Part shown: positions 37,148 through 46,112 of the stretch, in pieces
Layout: each line of letters starts with the position of its first letter
Position numbering within the stretch: position 1 is the first letter of the stretch
DNA from: Armatimonadota bacterium
GTDB taxonomy: Bacteria; Bacteroidota; Ignavibacteria; OLB7
Reading direction: 5' to 3'
Assembly: GCA_020850315.1 (NCBI GenBank)
Contig: JADZEY010000124.1
Location: 35,724 to 99,723, forward strand
Length of the DNA: 64,000 nucleotides
Position numbers and translations under genes: made by a program
Notes under the pieces: model-generated
What the model saw: only the letters and a program-made list of their open reading frames with translations
What the model was told of the DNA's origin: nothing
Databases searched by the model: none

Positions 37148-37169
37148 CATATTCGCCCACACGAATATG
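37148..37169. promoter_or_regulatory. ArsR-type operator (inverted repeat)
   Basis: CATATTCG (37148-37155) and CGAATATG (37162-37169), perfect eight-base arms with a six-base gap, in the 130-base region between arsI-like and arsR genes. ArsR-SmtB repressors bind such dyads. It sits directly downstream of the arsI promoter candidate and would block transcription. A related CATATACG at 37191-37198 may be a second half-site. Confidence 0.65.
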
Positions 37170-37172
37170 ACG

Positions 37173-37203
37173 CAAAGATAGCGCGACAAACATATACGCA
37201 CAA
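37173..37203 (-). promoter_or_regulatory. Bacteroidota-type promoter for the arsI-like gene
   Basis: On the minus strand, TTG (37203-37201), a 20-base spacer, then TATCTTTG (37180-37173), matching the Bacteroidota form with TAnnTTTG near -7. The predicted start point falls within the ArsR dyad at 37148-37169. Confidence 0.6.
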
Positions 37204-37243
37204 GCATATTTATTTATTCTCAGAAATTTTCTTTCTTCGCAGC

Positions 37244-37642
37244 ATGAGCAAGCAATCCAAGCCTTTCGACTTAGAACTGATGTTCCGTGCCCTTGCCGAC
37301 CGCACACGCCTGCGGTTGCTGAACTTGATGGCCAGTGGTGAAATCTGCGTCTGCTACTTTGTGGAGGTGCTGGGCACCAGCCAGCCGAAAGTTTCGCGGC
37401 ACTTAGCATACCTGCGCCGCGCAGGGTTGGTGGAAGCCCGCCGCGACGGCAAATGGATGCACTACCAACTTGCCCAGCCCACCGACCCCGGGGCTGCAAA
37501 TATCTTGGGTGAGGTTCGCGCTTGGCTGCTGCTGGATCCCACAATGCGGCGCGAGCGAGAACAACTAACGGCGGTCTGCTGCATGACGCATCCCCCCATT
37601 CAAATTCAAGGCGCGCCCAAACCGGCAGGCATGGAGTTGTGA
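37244..37642 (+). CDS. arsR: ArsR-family arsenic-responsive repressor
   Basis: 132 residues. The winged helix-turn-helix is around residues 44-74 (GTSQPKVSRHLAYLRRAGLV). The metal site is in GEICVCYFVEVL, with C35 and C37 spaced like C32 and C34 of E. coli ArsR (ELCVCDL); a further CC near residue 110 may be the third ligand or accessory. Binding of As(III)/Sb(III) would release the operator at 37148-37169. Divergent from the arsI-like gene. The start ATG at 37244 lacks a strong Shine-Dalgarno sequence. Confidence 0.92.
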   Translation: MSKQSKPFDLELMFRALADRTRLRLLNLMASGEICVCYFVEVLGTSQPKVSRHLAYLRRAGLVEARRDGKWMHYQLAQPTDPGAANILGEVRAWLLLDPTMRREREQLTAVCCMTHPPIQIQGAPKPAGMEL

Positions 37643-37734
37643 GAGCGAGAGGGAGGAGAGAGCGGAACATTGCCGCAACAGGCCAGAACGCTAATTTCCA
37701 TCCGGAAACTGGTTTGCCAAACATCCCGTTGCTG

Positions 37735-37753
37735 CCAATATCCTATCCATATC
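37735..37753 (+). promoter_or_regulatory. Short direct repeat upstream of the second ATPase/SARP-like gene
   Basis: CCAATATC (37735-37742) and CCATATC (37747-37753) lie 14 to 32 bases before the start at 37767 with an 11-base period between their ATATC cores. Resembles, more weakly, the repeats upstream of the paralogue at 16645. May be chance. Confidence 0.25.
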
Positions 37754-37766
37754 TACCCATTCCACA

Positions 37767-40700
37767 ATGCGCCCACGTCTGGTTGATTTTCTGAATCATG
37801 GCTTGCTTCCGTTTGTTGGGCGGGAGCAGGAGCAGCAGCGCATCCTTGCGTTTTGGAATGGAGATGAGGAGCAGCTCGGGCTACGCGCATTGCTGCTGAT
37901 GGGGGAAGCCGGAAGCGGCAAAAGCCGGATGATTGAGGAATTAATTCCGCAGGTTGAACAGCACGGCGGGCTACTTCTTCACCTTCGGCTTCGTGCCGAT
38001 GGCTCGGCATCCATTGCCCCCTTGCTTGCCCTTTCGGTACACGGTTCGCCGGCGGCTATGCGGTTGCTGAACCACCACATTGAACCGACGCTGCCAGCAG
38101 CTATCGGCGCGCTGCGGCGGCTGTGCAGGCTGCGGCGGACTCTGCTGATTGTGGAAGATTTGCACCTGCTACGCGGCGCAACTGTTCGCGAGTTCGGCCT
38201 GTTGGTGGATGCCCTTGCCGACGAACCTCTATCACTGCTTGCCGTTTCGCGCCCCGCCGAACTTACCGCCCGTGGCGCGCTGGAGGCATACTTGACCGCC
38301 GAACTCCATCTGCAGGATTTCCACCCCGACGACATGAAACGGTTGTGGAAAGAGTTGTTCGGTAACGACCCCTCCAACAACCTAATTACCACCTTTGCCG
38401 ATGCCACGCTTGGCAACCCGTTGGCCTTCCGCTCGGCATTGCAAGGGGCGGTAAACGCCGGGGCAATTACGGACGGCGCAGATGGATGGGAAGCCGCGAT
38501 CCCCCTTGCGGAGCTTGCAATGCTTATCGAGCGGAGCGCGCACCAGTTATCGCAAGGGATGGCAGCCCACTTGAGCGATGCCGAGCAATCGGTTGCCTGC
38601 GCACTGGCAACATTGGGCGAGGCATTCAGCCCGGAAGCTGCCGAATTGCTGTTGCCCGGAACAAACCGCATTATCACCGCACTGATTTTTAAGGGGATAC
38701 TTGTCCGCTCCGGCACCGCTATTCATCCCTTGCGTGGGGGGCCGGCAGCAAGCCTTCCGCTAACCTTCACCCACACGCTGTTGCACCGCACGTTGATAGA
38801 ATCAGCCACGGTTGATCCTTCCGGGTTGGCGCGGGTTGTGGTTGCGCAGCCTCCAATCTATTCCGCCCTCCCGTACCGTCTGCTGGCCGATCATCCCGTG
38901 GTTGGCTGTGCCTCCATCGCCGAGGCCGAAAAGCTCATCAATGAATTGCTGGCCACAGCCGCCCGGCTGGATAACAGCCCCGATTGGGAGCTGGCTGTGA
39001 TCCCGTGGCGCGCTGCCCAGCAGATTACCCTGCACGCCGCCCCATTGCTGAACGAGCCAACAGCCCAGCAAAGATTTGAACTGAACTTACTTGCGGTTCA
39101 CCTTAGCATCAATGGCCGCAACGACAACACAATGGAGTTTTACCAGCAAGCCCAGAAGTTGGTGGAGCTGACCGCCCAGCCAACCACTGATCACTTGCGC
39201 ATCTGGCGGCTTCGGAGCTACATCTACCTGTTCCGTTCGGCAGCGCGGCTTCGCCGAAGCCAGTGCCCAGAAATCATTGCTGAGGTGGAAGCCATGGTGA
39301 CCCAGTGGCCAGAACTGCGGCGCAGCCGTGAGTATGCTGGGTTCCTGCGGATTGTGGCATCCACGGCATACACCCACGGCCTGCATATCCAAGACCTCCG
39401 TTACGTTGAGCAGGCGGTTCGGCAGATAGTGGCCGAGCAAGGGGATGACCCCGCAATCCAAACCGCATGGCTGCATGACGTTGGCTACCATCTGCTGCTA
39501 TCGTTCACCACCCCCGATGAATTAGAGGAACGGCACAGAATGCTGCGGCAACTGCACGATGCCGGCATTGACAAACCCCACACCTATCTCCGCACCATCA
39601 CCTTCTATACCGAGACCGGCGCGGCCCACCACGCGATTGCCGAGGTTGAGCGGCGACTTCCCACACTGCGCGATTTTGGTTTGACCCGCACCACCTACAC
39701 AGCCCAACACTACCGCTGCCAATGCCTGCTGATGATTGGCCAACCGATTGAGGTCGTGCTGCAACAAGCGCAAACATTGATTGCCCAAGTGCCCGCAGCT
39801 GCCCAGCAGGGACACCGGCAGCACATGGGGGAACACTTGATTGCCTGCGCACTGGTCTGCGGCCAAGCTGAGGTTGCCGAGCGATTGATAGAAGTGTTCC
39901 AGCTTTCGCAGAGCCAGATTGCGCGGTTGCCGCAACTGCTGTTGGCCTGCTGGTCGGCCAACCCCGCCGAAGCAATTCGGGGGCTTGAAGGGATGGAAAC
40001 CTTCATCCCCGATAACGGCCCCGACGACCCCGATTCCAACTTCGCCCCGCTGATTCCGGCAGTGGTAGCGATCCGCAGCGGAAGCCCAATCAACCAGCAT
40101 GGATTGCAAGAATTACTCCATCTGCTCGATTCCCCCATCCTTTGGCGATTTCATCTTCTTGCCATTCATGCGGGGTGTGTGTTGGGGAAGTTGTTGATTG
40201 ATCTGAAGCTGATTCCCGAACCGGAATCCACAGCGGAAGCCTTGCGCCAAGCAATGGCAACGGTGCTGGCAAACGCACTTCAATGGGGGAAGGAGCATGA
40301 TCTTCAGCCAGTGGTTCTTGGGGTGCAGCAGCGGCACCCGTTGCTGGGACGCAGCAGCGAAGCCACGCCAGAAACTGCATCCTTGGCTATGGTTGGGGGG
40401 AAGAGCGCAGCATCAACATCAGTGGTGCGGGTTGGGCTGTTTGGTCCTATCACTTTGCAGCATTCAAACGGGGCCGCCGTGCGGTTGCGCGGCACACGGA
40501 ACCAGATCACCCTCTGTTTGCTTGTGGCGGATCGGATGCTGAAGAACCCGCTGTCGCGGAATCGTTTTATCGAGATTGCCTCCGGTGTATCGGTTGCTGA
40601 TTCCCCCGACAAAGCCCGGCGGGGAATGAACATGGCAATCCTGCGGCTACGCGAAATTATTGGCCAGCAAGCAATCATCACCGAGGGCGAAACCCCGCAA

Positions 40701-41006
40701 CTGAACCACGCGGCCATTACCGTGGATATGCTTGAAGCACGCCAAACGGTGCAACGTGTGGCGCAGCTAACCCGACGCGGCACCCTGACCGAAGCACGCC
40801 AAGCGTTAGCACCTCTGCTCACGCTGATGCGGCATGGCCAGCCGTTTGCGGCAATGGAGGATGAGCTGTTCCAAAATTTGCGTGACCAATGGACCCAGGA
40901 GCTTTGCAGTGTTGTTCAACAGCTTCTGCAACGCTTGCGGGATGCTGGCGACCACCATGAAGCCAGCCAGATAGAATCGCAACTACCGGAAGGATTGTTG
41001 GAGTAG
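37767..41006 (+). CDS. Giant STAND ATPase with C-terminal SARP-like DNA-binding region (copy 2)
   Basis: 1079 residues, paralogue of the protein at 13388-16645. N-terminal VDFLNHGLLPFVGRE, as in the other copy. Walker A GEAGSGKS is at 46-53 and Walker B LLIVEDLH at 126-133. A long helical middle follows. The C-terminal 220 residues start with VGLFGPITLQHSNGAAV, then a winged helix (GTRNQITLCLLVADRML ... MAILRLREIIGQQAIIT) and a BTAD-like helical part. Overall likely an ATP-gated transcription regulator responding to an unknown signal. It is followed, in the same direction and 135 bases later, by a DUF2723 gene, echoing the convergent pair at 11389-16645. Start from the ATG at 37767. Confidence 0.85.
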   Translation: MRPRLVDFLNHGLLPFVGREQEQQRILAFWNGDEEQLGLRALLLMGEAGSGKSRMIEELIPQVEQHGGLLLHLRLRADGSASIAPLLALSVHGSPAAMRLLNHHIEPTLPAAIGALRRLCRLRRTLLIVEDLHLLRGATVREFGLLVDALADEPLSLLAVSRPAELTARGALEAYLTAELHLQDFHPDDMKRLWKELFGNDPSNNLITTFADATLGNPLAFRSALQGAVNAGAITDGADGWEAAIPLAELAMLIERSAHQLSQGMAAHLSDAEQSVACALATLGEAFSPEAAELLLPGTNRIITALIFKGILVRSGTAIHPLRGGPAASLPLTFTHTLLHRTLIESATVDPSGLARVVVAQPPIYSALPYRLLADHPVVGCASIAEAEKLINELLATAARLDNSPDWELAVIPWRAAQQITLHAAPLLNEPTAQQRFELNLLAVHLSINGRNDNTMEFYQQAQKLVELTAQPTTDHLRIWRLRSYIYLFRSAARLRRSQCPEIIAEVEAMVTQWPELRRSREYAGFLRIVASTAYTHGLHIQDLRYVEQAVRQIVAEQGDDPAIQTAWLHDVGYHLLLSFTTPDELEERHRMLRQLHDAGIDKPHTYLRTITFYTETGAAHHAIAEVERRLPTLRDFGLTRTTYTAQHYRCQCLLMIGQPIEVVLQQAQTLIAQVPAAAQQGHRQHMGEHLIACALVCGQAEVAERLIEVFQLSQSQIARLPQLLLACWSANPAEAIRGLEGMETFIPDNGPDDPDSNFAPLIPAVVAIRSGSPINQHGLQELLHLLDSPILWRFHLLAIHAGCVLGKLLIDLKLIPEPESTAEALRQAMATVLANALQWGKEHDLQPVVLGVQQRHPLLGRSSEATPETASLAMVGGKSAASTSVVRVGLFGPITLQHSNGAAVRLRGTRNQITLCLLVADRMLKNPLSRNRFIEIASGVSVADSPDKARRGMNMAILRLREIIGQQAIITEGETPQLNHAAITVDMLEARQTVQRVAQLTRRGTLTEARQALAPLLTLMRHGQPFAAMEDELFQNLRDQWTQELCSVVQQLLQRLRDAGDHHEASQIESQLPEGLLE

Positions 41007-41141
41007 CAAGCAGCGAGGGTTTCTGGTTATCTTTTTTGGAGCATTGGGAAAGAAGGAGTGAAAGAGAGAGAGGGGGGACCGCCAAGCTCTGGCGGCATCA
41101 TTTCGTGTCGTTCACACATCGCATATCTGCATCGTACACAC

Positions 41142-43415
41142 ATGTCTGGCCATCAATCCCCATCCGCTGCGCAAGCCTCCATCCAAGCCACACTGCTTGG
41201 GCGGATGCAACGCCCCGGCGCAATCGCGGTTGCTGTTTCGGCAATCACCTTCATCCTGTATCTGCTCACGCTGAATCCATCGTTCGGGTTTGTGGATAAG
41301 GGGGAAATGGCAGCCGTTGCCAGCACGCTGGGGATTGCTCACCCAACGGGGTATCCAACGTTGATGCTGCTTGGTTATCTGTTCACACAGTTGCTTCCGG
41401 TGCGGGAAGCGTTGGCGTTGAATATCCTTTCGGCCCTGCTTACGGCGGCCAGCAACGGAGTGATGACACTGCTGTTTTATCATCTGGCAAGCACATTCGG
41501 CACCGCACAACCCAAACCCGCTGAACAGAAAGAGAAATCTGCCGAGCATCACCAAAGCAAGCGAAGCATCAAGCGTGAACGGAAGGGAACGCCAAACCAG
41601 AGTTCCACTACCCCTTCGGCAACCACCATCGCAGCCGATCTCCCCGCTGCTGCCACCGCTGACCCGGCCACAGGATTGATTGCTGGCTGCGCCGCGCTGC
41701 TAACCGGGCTTACTGCCACCTGGTGGAATCAGGGGAACGGGTTCGAGGTCTATTCGCTGCATGCGCTGATGCTTCCGCTGATTGTGCTGCTGTTCCTGCG
41801 GTATCTGGATCATGAGGAACATCTGCAGAGTGCGCACCCCGGATTTAGCCGCCAGGGTTGGGCGTTCTCGGTTGCGGTTGGCCTTAGCTTCACCAACCAC
41901 TTAAGCACTGTGCTGCTGGCTCCGGCATTGCTGGCACTCTTCTTTGCACGGCTTGGTTTTTCGGGGGCCTCCTTCCGTCGGCTGCTGATGCTGGTTCCTG
42001 GTTTTCTGCTGGGGCTTCTGCCGTACCTGTGGCTTCCGCTGCGCGCCTCGATGAACCCACTGTTTAACTGGAGCGATCCGGTGACGCTTCGGATGCTCTT
42101 CCGGCACATCACTGGTTTCCAGTATCAGGTTTGGATGTTCAGCAAGGATCCGGTGATCTGGTATCAGCAATCCACGTTTTATCTGGGGAATCTTCCGTCC
42201 GAGCTTGGCTACGTGGGGTTGGCGGTTGTGGCGTTGGGGGTGTTCTGGTGGGGAAAACGCGATGGCCGTTGGATTGGGCTGACGTTGGCGATTGCCGGGC
42301 TTTGTGTTCTGGCCGCAACCGCCAATATCCTGCCAACAACCCCCACCACATCAGCGCAAGTAAGTAATCCGATGGAGTGGTCAATGGTGTATCTGGCTAT
42401 TGCCACGGTTGGCGGGTGGTTTCTTGCGCGGCGTGGCGCGCCGGTGGCAGCATTGGGGGCGTTGCTGTTTGGGGTCTGCTTAATCTGGTCCAGCGGCTAT
42501 GAGATTATGGAGATTGGCCCCTACTACATGGCGGCCACGTTTGGGATTGGGGTGCTGTTGCTGGGGGGGCTGCTGGCAATCCGCAGATGGCTGGGAAATC
42601 GAGTGATGCTTCCGTTGGGGCTGCTGCTGGTGGCGATCACCATCGGGACCAACTTCCACCAAAGTGATGAACGGGGGAACACCGTAGTGGAAGATATGAC
42701 CTTCAACATGCTGAACACACTTCCGAAAAACGCGCTGATACTGTCGCAGCAGTGGGATTTTTGGGTGGCCGGAAGTTTCTACCTGCAAAGCGTGCAGCAG
42801 GTGCGCCCCGATGTTTTGGTGATTGACCCTGAGCTTCTGCGGTGGTCCTGGTATATCAAGCAACTGCAGCACAACCACCCGCAGTTTATGGCGATGGTGC
42901 AGCCAGAGGTAGAGCGATTTATGAAGCCGTTGCGCCAGTTCGAGGCCGGCGAAAGCGACAGCCCGCCAGATATTGAGGCCGCCTACGTTGCCCTGCTAAG
43001 CGCGATGATTGACAAGAATATCCCCCACCGCCCGGTGTTTGTGACGGGTGAGGTCCGCACCGACATCAGTGCGCGGTGGCGGCACGTCCCGTACAACCTT
43101 GCGCTCCGCTTGATGCCGGACACAACCTATCTGCCGCAGCAATTCCCGAACTACCGCTTCAGCCATTGGGAGGGGCGGATTGACAGCTACACCGCAAAAG
43201 CCTACGAGCTGTACGCCCGAAGCGCGTTGGCAAGGTTCATCTACGAGCGCGGGCGCGGGAACACCCAGCTTGCCCGCCGCTACGCTGATCTTGCCATGAG
43301 CTTCAACCCAAACTGGGATCCAGAAAAAATTCCGGATCAACCGATGAACGGCGAAGATCAGATTAAGGGGATGAACGGGTTTTTCTTGGAGCTGCAACGC
43401 ACCGTTGGTCGGTAA
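41142..43415 (+). CDS. DUF2723 (TMEM260/GT117-like) polytopic membrane protein (copy 2)
   Basis: 757 residues from the ATG at 41142; the frame is open 28 codons upstream but those look non-coding. The signature GFVDKGEMAAVASTLG plus HPTGYP is the same as in the copy at 11389. Between the early helices there is an insertion of about 50 low-complexity polar residues (KPAEQKEKSAEHHQSKRS and onward) that the other copy lacks, making this one longer. About ten transmembrane helices, then a C-terminal soluble domain with a conserved pattern (NTLPKNALILSQQWDFW). Role as for copy 1: probable transferase of a sugar to exported proteins. Convergent with a GNAT gene, 16 bases apart. Confidence 0.88.
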   Translation: MSGHQSPSAAQASIQATLLGRMQRPGAIAVAVSAITFILYLLTLNPSFGFVDKGEMAAVASTLGIAHPTGYPTLMLLGYLFTQLLPVREALALNILSALLTAASNGVMTLLFYHLASTFGTAQPKPAEQKEKSAEHHQSKRSIKRERKGTPNQSSTTPSATTIAADLPAAATADPATGLIAGCAALLTGLTATWWNQGNGFEVYSLHALMLPLIVLLFLRYLDHEEHLQSAHPGFSRQGWAFSVAVGLSFTNHLSTVLLAPALLALFFARLGFSGASFRRLLMLVPGFLLGLLPYLWLPLRASMNPLFNWSDPVTLRMLFRHITGFQYQVWMFSKDPVIWYQQSTFYLGNLPSELGYVGLAVVALGVFWWGKRDGRWIGLTLAIAGLCVLAATANILPTTPTTSAQVSNPMEWSMVYLAIATVGGWFLARRGAPVAALGALLFGVCLIWSSGYEIMEIGPYYMAATFGIGVLLLGGLLAIRRWLGNRVMLPLGLLLVAITIGTNFHQSDERGNTVVEDMTFNMLNTLPKNALILSQQWDFWVAGSFYLQSVQQVRPDVLVIDPELLRWSWYIKQLQHNHPQFMAMVQPEVERFMKPLRQFEAGESDSPPDIEAAYVALLSAMIDKNIPHRPVFVTGEVRTDISARWRHVPYNLALRLMPDTTYLPQQFPNYRFSHWEGRIDSYTAKAYELYARSALARFIYERGRGNTQLARRYADLAMSFNPNWDPEKIPDQPMNGEDQIKGMNGFFLELQRTVGR

Positions 43416-43431
43416 ACAATGGGAGCCGTTT

Positions 43432-44031
43432 CTACCGATCAACCAGTGGAAGGAACGGCTGCAATCCGGCAGCGATTCCATCTTCCAGATCGCTGCGAAG
43501 GTCTTCGGCAAGCGCCATGTACATCTCATGGTCTTCCCACTGGCCATTAATCAGCAGCATCTTGGGGGAATATCCAATGTGGCGGAACCCACACTTCTGC
43601 AGCACTTTTCTAGAGGCCTCGTTGCGGGGCATGATATTCGCTTCAATCCGGTGCAGCCGCAAGTATCCGAACCCAAACCCCATCACATTTTTCAGCATAG
43701 CGGTCATTATCCCGCTGTTGCGGTGCTTGGCATCCATGGAATAACCAAGCCTGCCGTTCTGGAACGCCCCCCGCTCAATCGCCACAAGGTTGATGCGGCC
43801 AATCAGCAACGAGCCCGGCTGGTCGCTAAAAATTCCGAACCGGAACTCTTCTTCCCGCTCGCGCAGCTCCACCGTTTGCTGCAACATCCGCCGATGGAAT
43901 TGTGGGGTGAAATAATCGGGCGGCGGGGTTGGCGACCACTGGCGATGGAAATGCCGATTGCGCCGCTGGTAGTCGGCAACAAGCTCGGCATCGGCAACTT
44001 CAAGAAAACGGAGTGTGTGCATTTGGCGCAA
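43432..44031 (-). CDS. GNAT N-acetyltransferase, RimJ/RimL-like
   Basis: 199 residues. GNAT fold with motif A near 110-125 (HRNSGIMTAMLKNVMGFGF), the acetyl-CoA loop being the Arg/Asn-x-Ser-Gly-Ile stretch, and the C-terminal RimJ-like block MPRNEASRKVLQKCGFRHIG. Likely acetylates an N-terminal amine of a protein (RimJ/RimL acetylate ribosomal proteins S5 and L12), but substrates of such homologues vary. Start at 44031, or at 44022 where a second Met lies. Convergent with the DUF2723 gene. Confidence 0.85.
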   Translation of the reverse strand: MRQMHTLRFLEVADAELVADYQRRNRHFHRQWSPTPPPDYFTPQFHRRMLQQTVELREREEEFRFGIFSDQPGSLLIGRINLVAIERGAFQNGRLGYSMDAKHRNSGIMTAMLKNVMGFGFGYLRLHRIEANIMPRNEASRKVLQKCGFRHIGYSPKMLLINGQWEDHEMYMALAEDLRSDLEDGIAAGLQPFLPLVDR

Positions 44032-44080
44032 ATCTCAGAAACCCCGAATCAACTGCCAAGCATTGCGGTGATTTCGTAGT

Positions 44081-44106
44081 AAGCCAACAACGATTGATGT
44101 TGGCTT
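44081..44106 (+). promoter_or_regulatory. Inverted repeat before the TPR regulator gene
   Basis: AAGCCAACA (44081-44089) and TGTTGGCTT (44098-44106), perfect nine-base arms around an eight-base gap, 30 bases before the start codon at 44136. Could be an operator for the gene's own HTH product or an mRNA hairpin. Shine-Dalgarno-like AGGGGG follows it. Confidence 0.4.
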
Positions 44107-44135
44107 CCACAGAAGATTGAAGGGGGAATATCCTG

Positions 44136-45593
44136 ATGGAAACGGACTCCATTGAGCAACTGCAGAACCGGCTACAATCGCTTCCCACGCTTCAGGCGAA
44201 AGCGCACTTGCTGATGCAACAGCTTCGTGGCATGGTAGCCACAGCCCCACAACCCTGCCTTGCCATCACCGATTCCCTACTTGCCGAAGCATGGATTGCC
44301 CGCGACCGTGTAGCACTTCCCTACCTGCTTCGCTGCAAAGGGTTGCTGCACACCCATCTTTCGCAGTTCAGCGAAGGCTTCGAGGCTTACAGCGATTTGC
44401 TGCGCTACGGTCGCGAAACCGACAATCTGATGATACAGGCCATTGCTCTGCAAGGGTTAGGGATCATCCATCGGATACAGGGAAACATCACCCAAGCCAT
44501 TGACTGCTTCGGCCAAGCCCTTGAGCATAGCCGAACGTCTGGCGACCCAGATGCCATTGCTGCAAACAGCAATTCATTGGGTATCTGCTACACCCTTATC
44601 GGTGAATTTAGGAAGGCACTGGAAGCATACCTTGAAAGCCTTGAAGCCTACCGAACAAGCAATAACCAGCATGGCCTAGCAAGCGCATTGCAGAACATCG
44701 CCAACATGTACCTGAACCTTGGCGATTACGGCAAGGCATTGGAACACTACCAGCAATACATGGGGTCAGGGGCCAGTGATACCGACTCCGGCTTGGCTGG
44801 CAAAGCACTGCAAGGAATAGCACGGGTGTATTTAGAGCAGGAAAAGTTCCCAGAAGCAACCGTATCGGCCACCAAGGCAGCCAAGCTGTTTGCAGACATA
44901 GGGGATAAGATGGGAGAAGCCAAGTCCATTGGCACGTTGGGGCTAATTAATCGCGCCATTGGGAAACTGGCCGAGGCATTCGCGCAGTTCCAACAGGCAG
45001 CAGAGATTGCCCAGCAGATTGGCGATGCTGAAACCTACGTCGTCTCGATGCACCACGCCGGAAACGCCCTGCTGGAAATGGGAAATATCGCCGACGCACG
45101 AAGCCAGTTGGAGAAAGCCGAACACGCAGCACGGCGGCATAATTTTCAAGACCTTCATCTTGCCATTTGTGGCCACCTTGCCGATGCTTGTGGCCAGCAA
45201 GAAGACTTCCCCAACGCCTACCGCTACCGCACCCAGCAACTGCGGCTGCAACATGAAGTTGGCAGCCACCAAAAGCAGAAAGCACTGGCCGAGCTGCAAA
45301 CCCGCTACGATGTGGAACGCGCCCAAAAGGAACGTGAGCTTTTCAAACTGAAGAGTGAGCAACTGCAGATGATGGTGGAGTACAAAACCAGCGAGCTCTC
45401 CTCGATTGCCCTTAGCCTGATTCATAAACAGGAGTTGTTGGAATCGTTGGCGGGACGGCTGCGCCAGATTCAAAACCTTCCGGCAGCAGAAGCCACCGTC
45501 CAGTTCAGCTTGTTTCTGGAAGAGCTTACCACCGAAGCCACCGCTGGCTCTGGCTGGACGTTGTTTAAGGAGAATCTGCGCCAAACTGACTAG
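44136..45593 (+). CDS. TPR and coiled-coil sensor part of a split tandem-HTH regulator (ends at in-frame TAG)
   Basis: 485 residues. Residues 20-370 are TPR repeats of about 40 residues; 380-470 form a coiled coil (RYDVERAQKERELFKLKSEQL) of the type linking TPR sensors to HTH domains. The product ends at TAG (45591-45593). The frame then continues in the same register into two HTH domains at 45600-46061. The paralogue at 56104-58284 is one intact protein of the same overall layout, and the TAG falls in the position of a glycine in that paralogue. Thus the gene is either newly broken or makes two products. Start from the ATG at 44136 with AGGGGG nine bases before. Confidence 0.85.
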   Translation: METDSIEQLQNRLQSLPTLQAKAHLLMQQLRGMVATAPQPCLAITDSLLAEAWIARDRVALPYLLRCKGLLHTHLSQFSEGFEAYSDLLRYGRETDNLMIQAIALQGLGIIHRIQGNITQAIDCFGQALEHSRTSGDPDAIAANSNSLGICYTLIGEFRKALEAYLESLEAYRTSNNQHGLASALQNIANMYLNLGDYGKALEHYQQYMGSGASDTDSGLAGKALQGIARVYLEQEKFPEATVSATKAAKLFADIGDKMGEAKSIGTLGLINRAIGKLAEAFAQFQQAAEIAQQIGDAETYVVSMHHAGNALLEMGNIADARSQLEKAEHAARRHNFQDLHLAICGHLADACGQQEDFPNAYRYRTQQLRLQHEVGSHQKQKALAELQTRYDVERAQKERELFKLKSEQLQMMVEYKTSELSSIALSLIHKQELLESLAGRLRQIQNLPAAEATVQFSLFLEELTTEATAGSGWTLFKENLRQTD

Positions 45594-45599
45594 AGTTTC

Positions 45600-46061
45600 T
45601 TGCGCCGTTTGGCCGAACGCTATCCCATGCTGACCCCCACCGAGCTACAGGTGTGCGCCCTGATAAAAATGGAGATGGCTTCCAAGGAGATTGCCAGCAT
45701 CCTTGTCGTTTCGGTGCGCGACGTGGAGAGCCACCGCTACAACCTCCGGAAAAAATTACCTCTATCGGCCAACGAATCGCTGGCCACGTTCTTGAGTCGG
45801 GAAGAATTTTGGGCTGCCGACAAAGACCGAACCGCCGCCAGCGACCAAGAATTCACCGAACAGCTGCTGAAGCAATTCCCAGAACTTTCCGCCAAAGAAT
45901 TAAAAATCTGCGCCTTGCTGAAAGCAGGGCTTAGCACCAAGGAGATCACCCAACTTCTTTCTATCAGCGACCGCACCGTGGAAAACCACCGCTACCACAT
46001 CCGAAAAAAGCTGAATCTTCCCCCGAATAGCAACCTTGTCACGTTTTTCGCAACCTTGTAG
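45600..46061 (+). CDS. Tandem LuxR-type HTH part of the split regulator
   Basis: 153 residues if translation starts at TTG (45600), the first usable codon six bases after the TAG of the gene at 44136, in the same frame. No Shine-Dalgarno was seen, so expression may depend on read-through or reinitiation. It has two LuxR-type HTH domains one after the other: LTPTELQVCALIKMEMASKEI (about 11-31) and LSAKELKICALLKAGLSTKEI (about 93-113), each followed by a recognition helix ending with HRYNLRKKL or HRYHIRKKL. Two HTHs in one chain could mimic the dimer that LuxR proteins need for DNA. Same layout as the intact paralogue. Confidence 0.75.
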   Translation: MRRLAERYPMLTPTELQVCALIKMEMASKEIASILVVSVRDVESHRYNLRKKLPLSANESLATFLSREEFWAADKDRTAASDQEFTEQLLKQFPELSAKELKICALLKAGLSTKEITQLLSISDRTVENHRYHIRKKLNLPPNSNLVTFFATL

Positions 46062-46112
46062 CAGGGAAACCCATCGCTGTTATTTGCAAAATTTTGGCGT
46101 TTTTCATTATCA

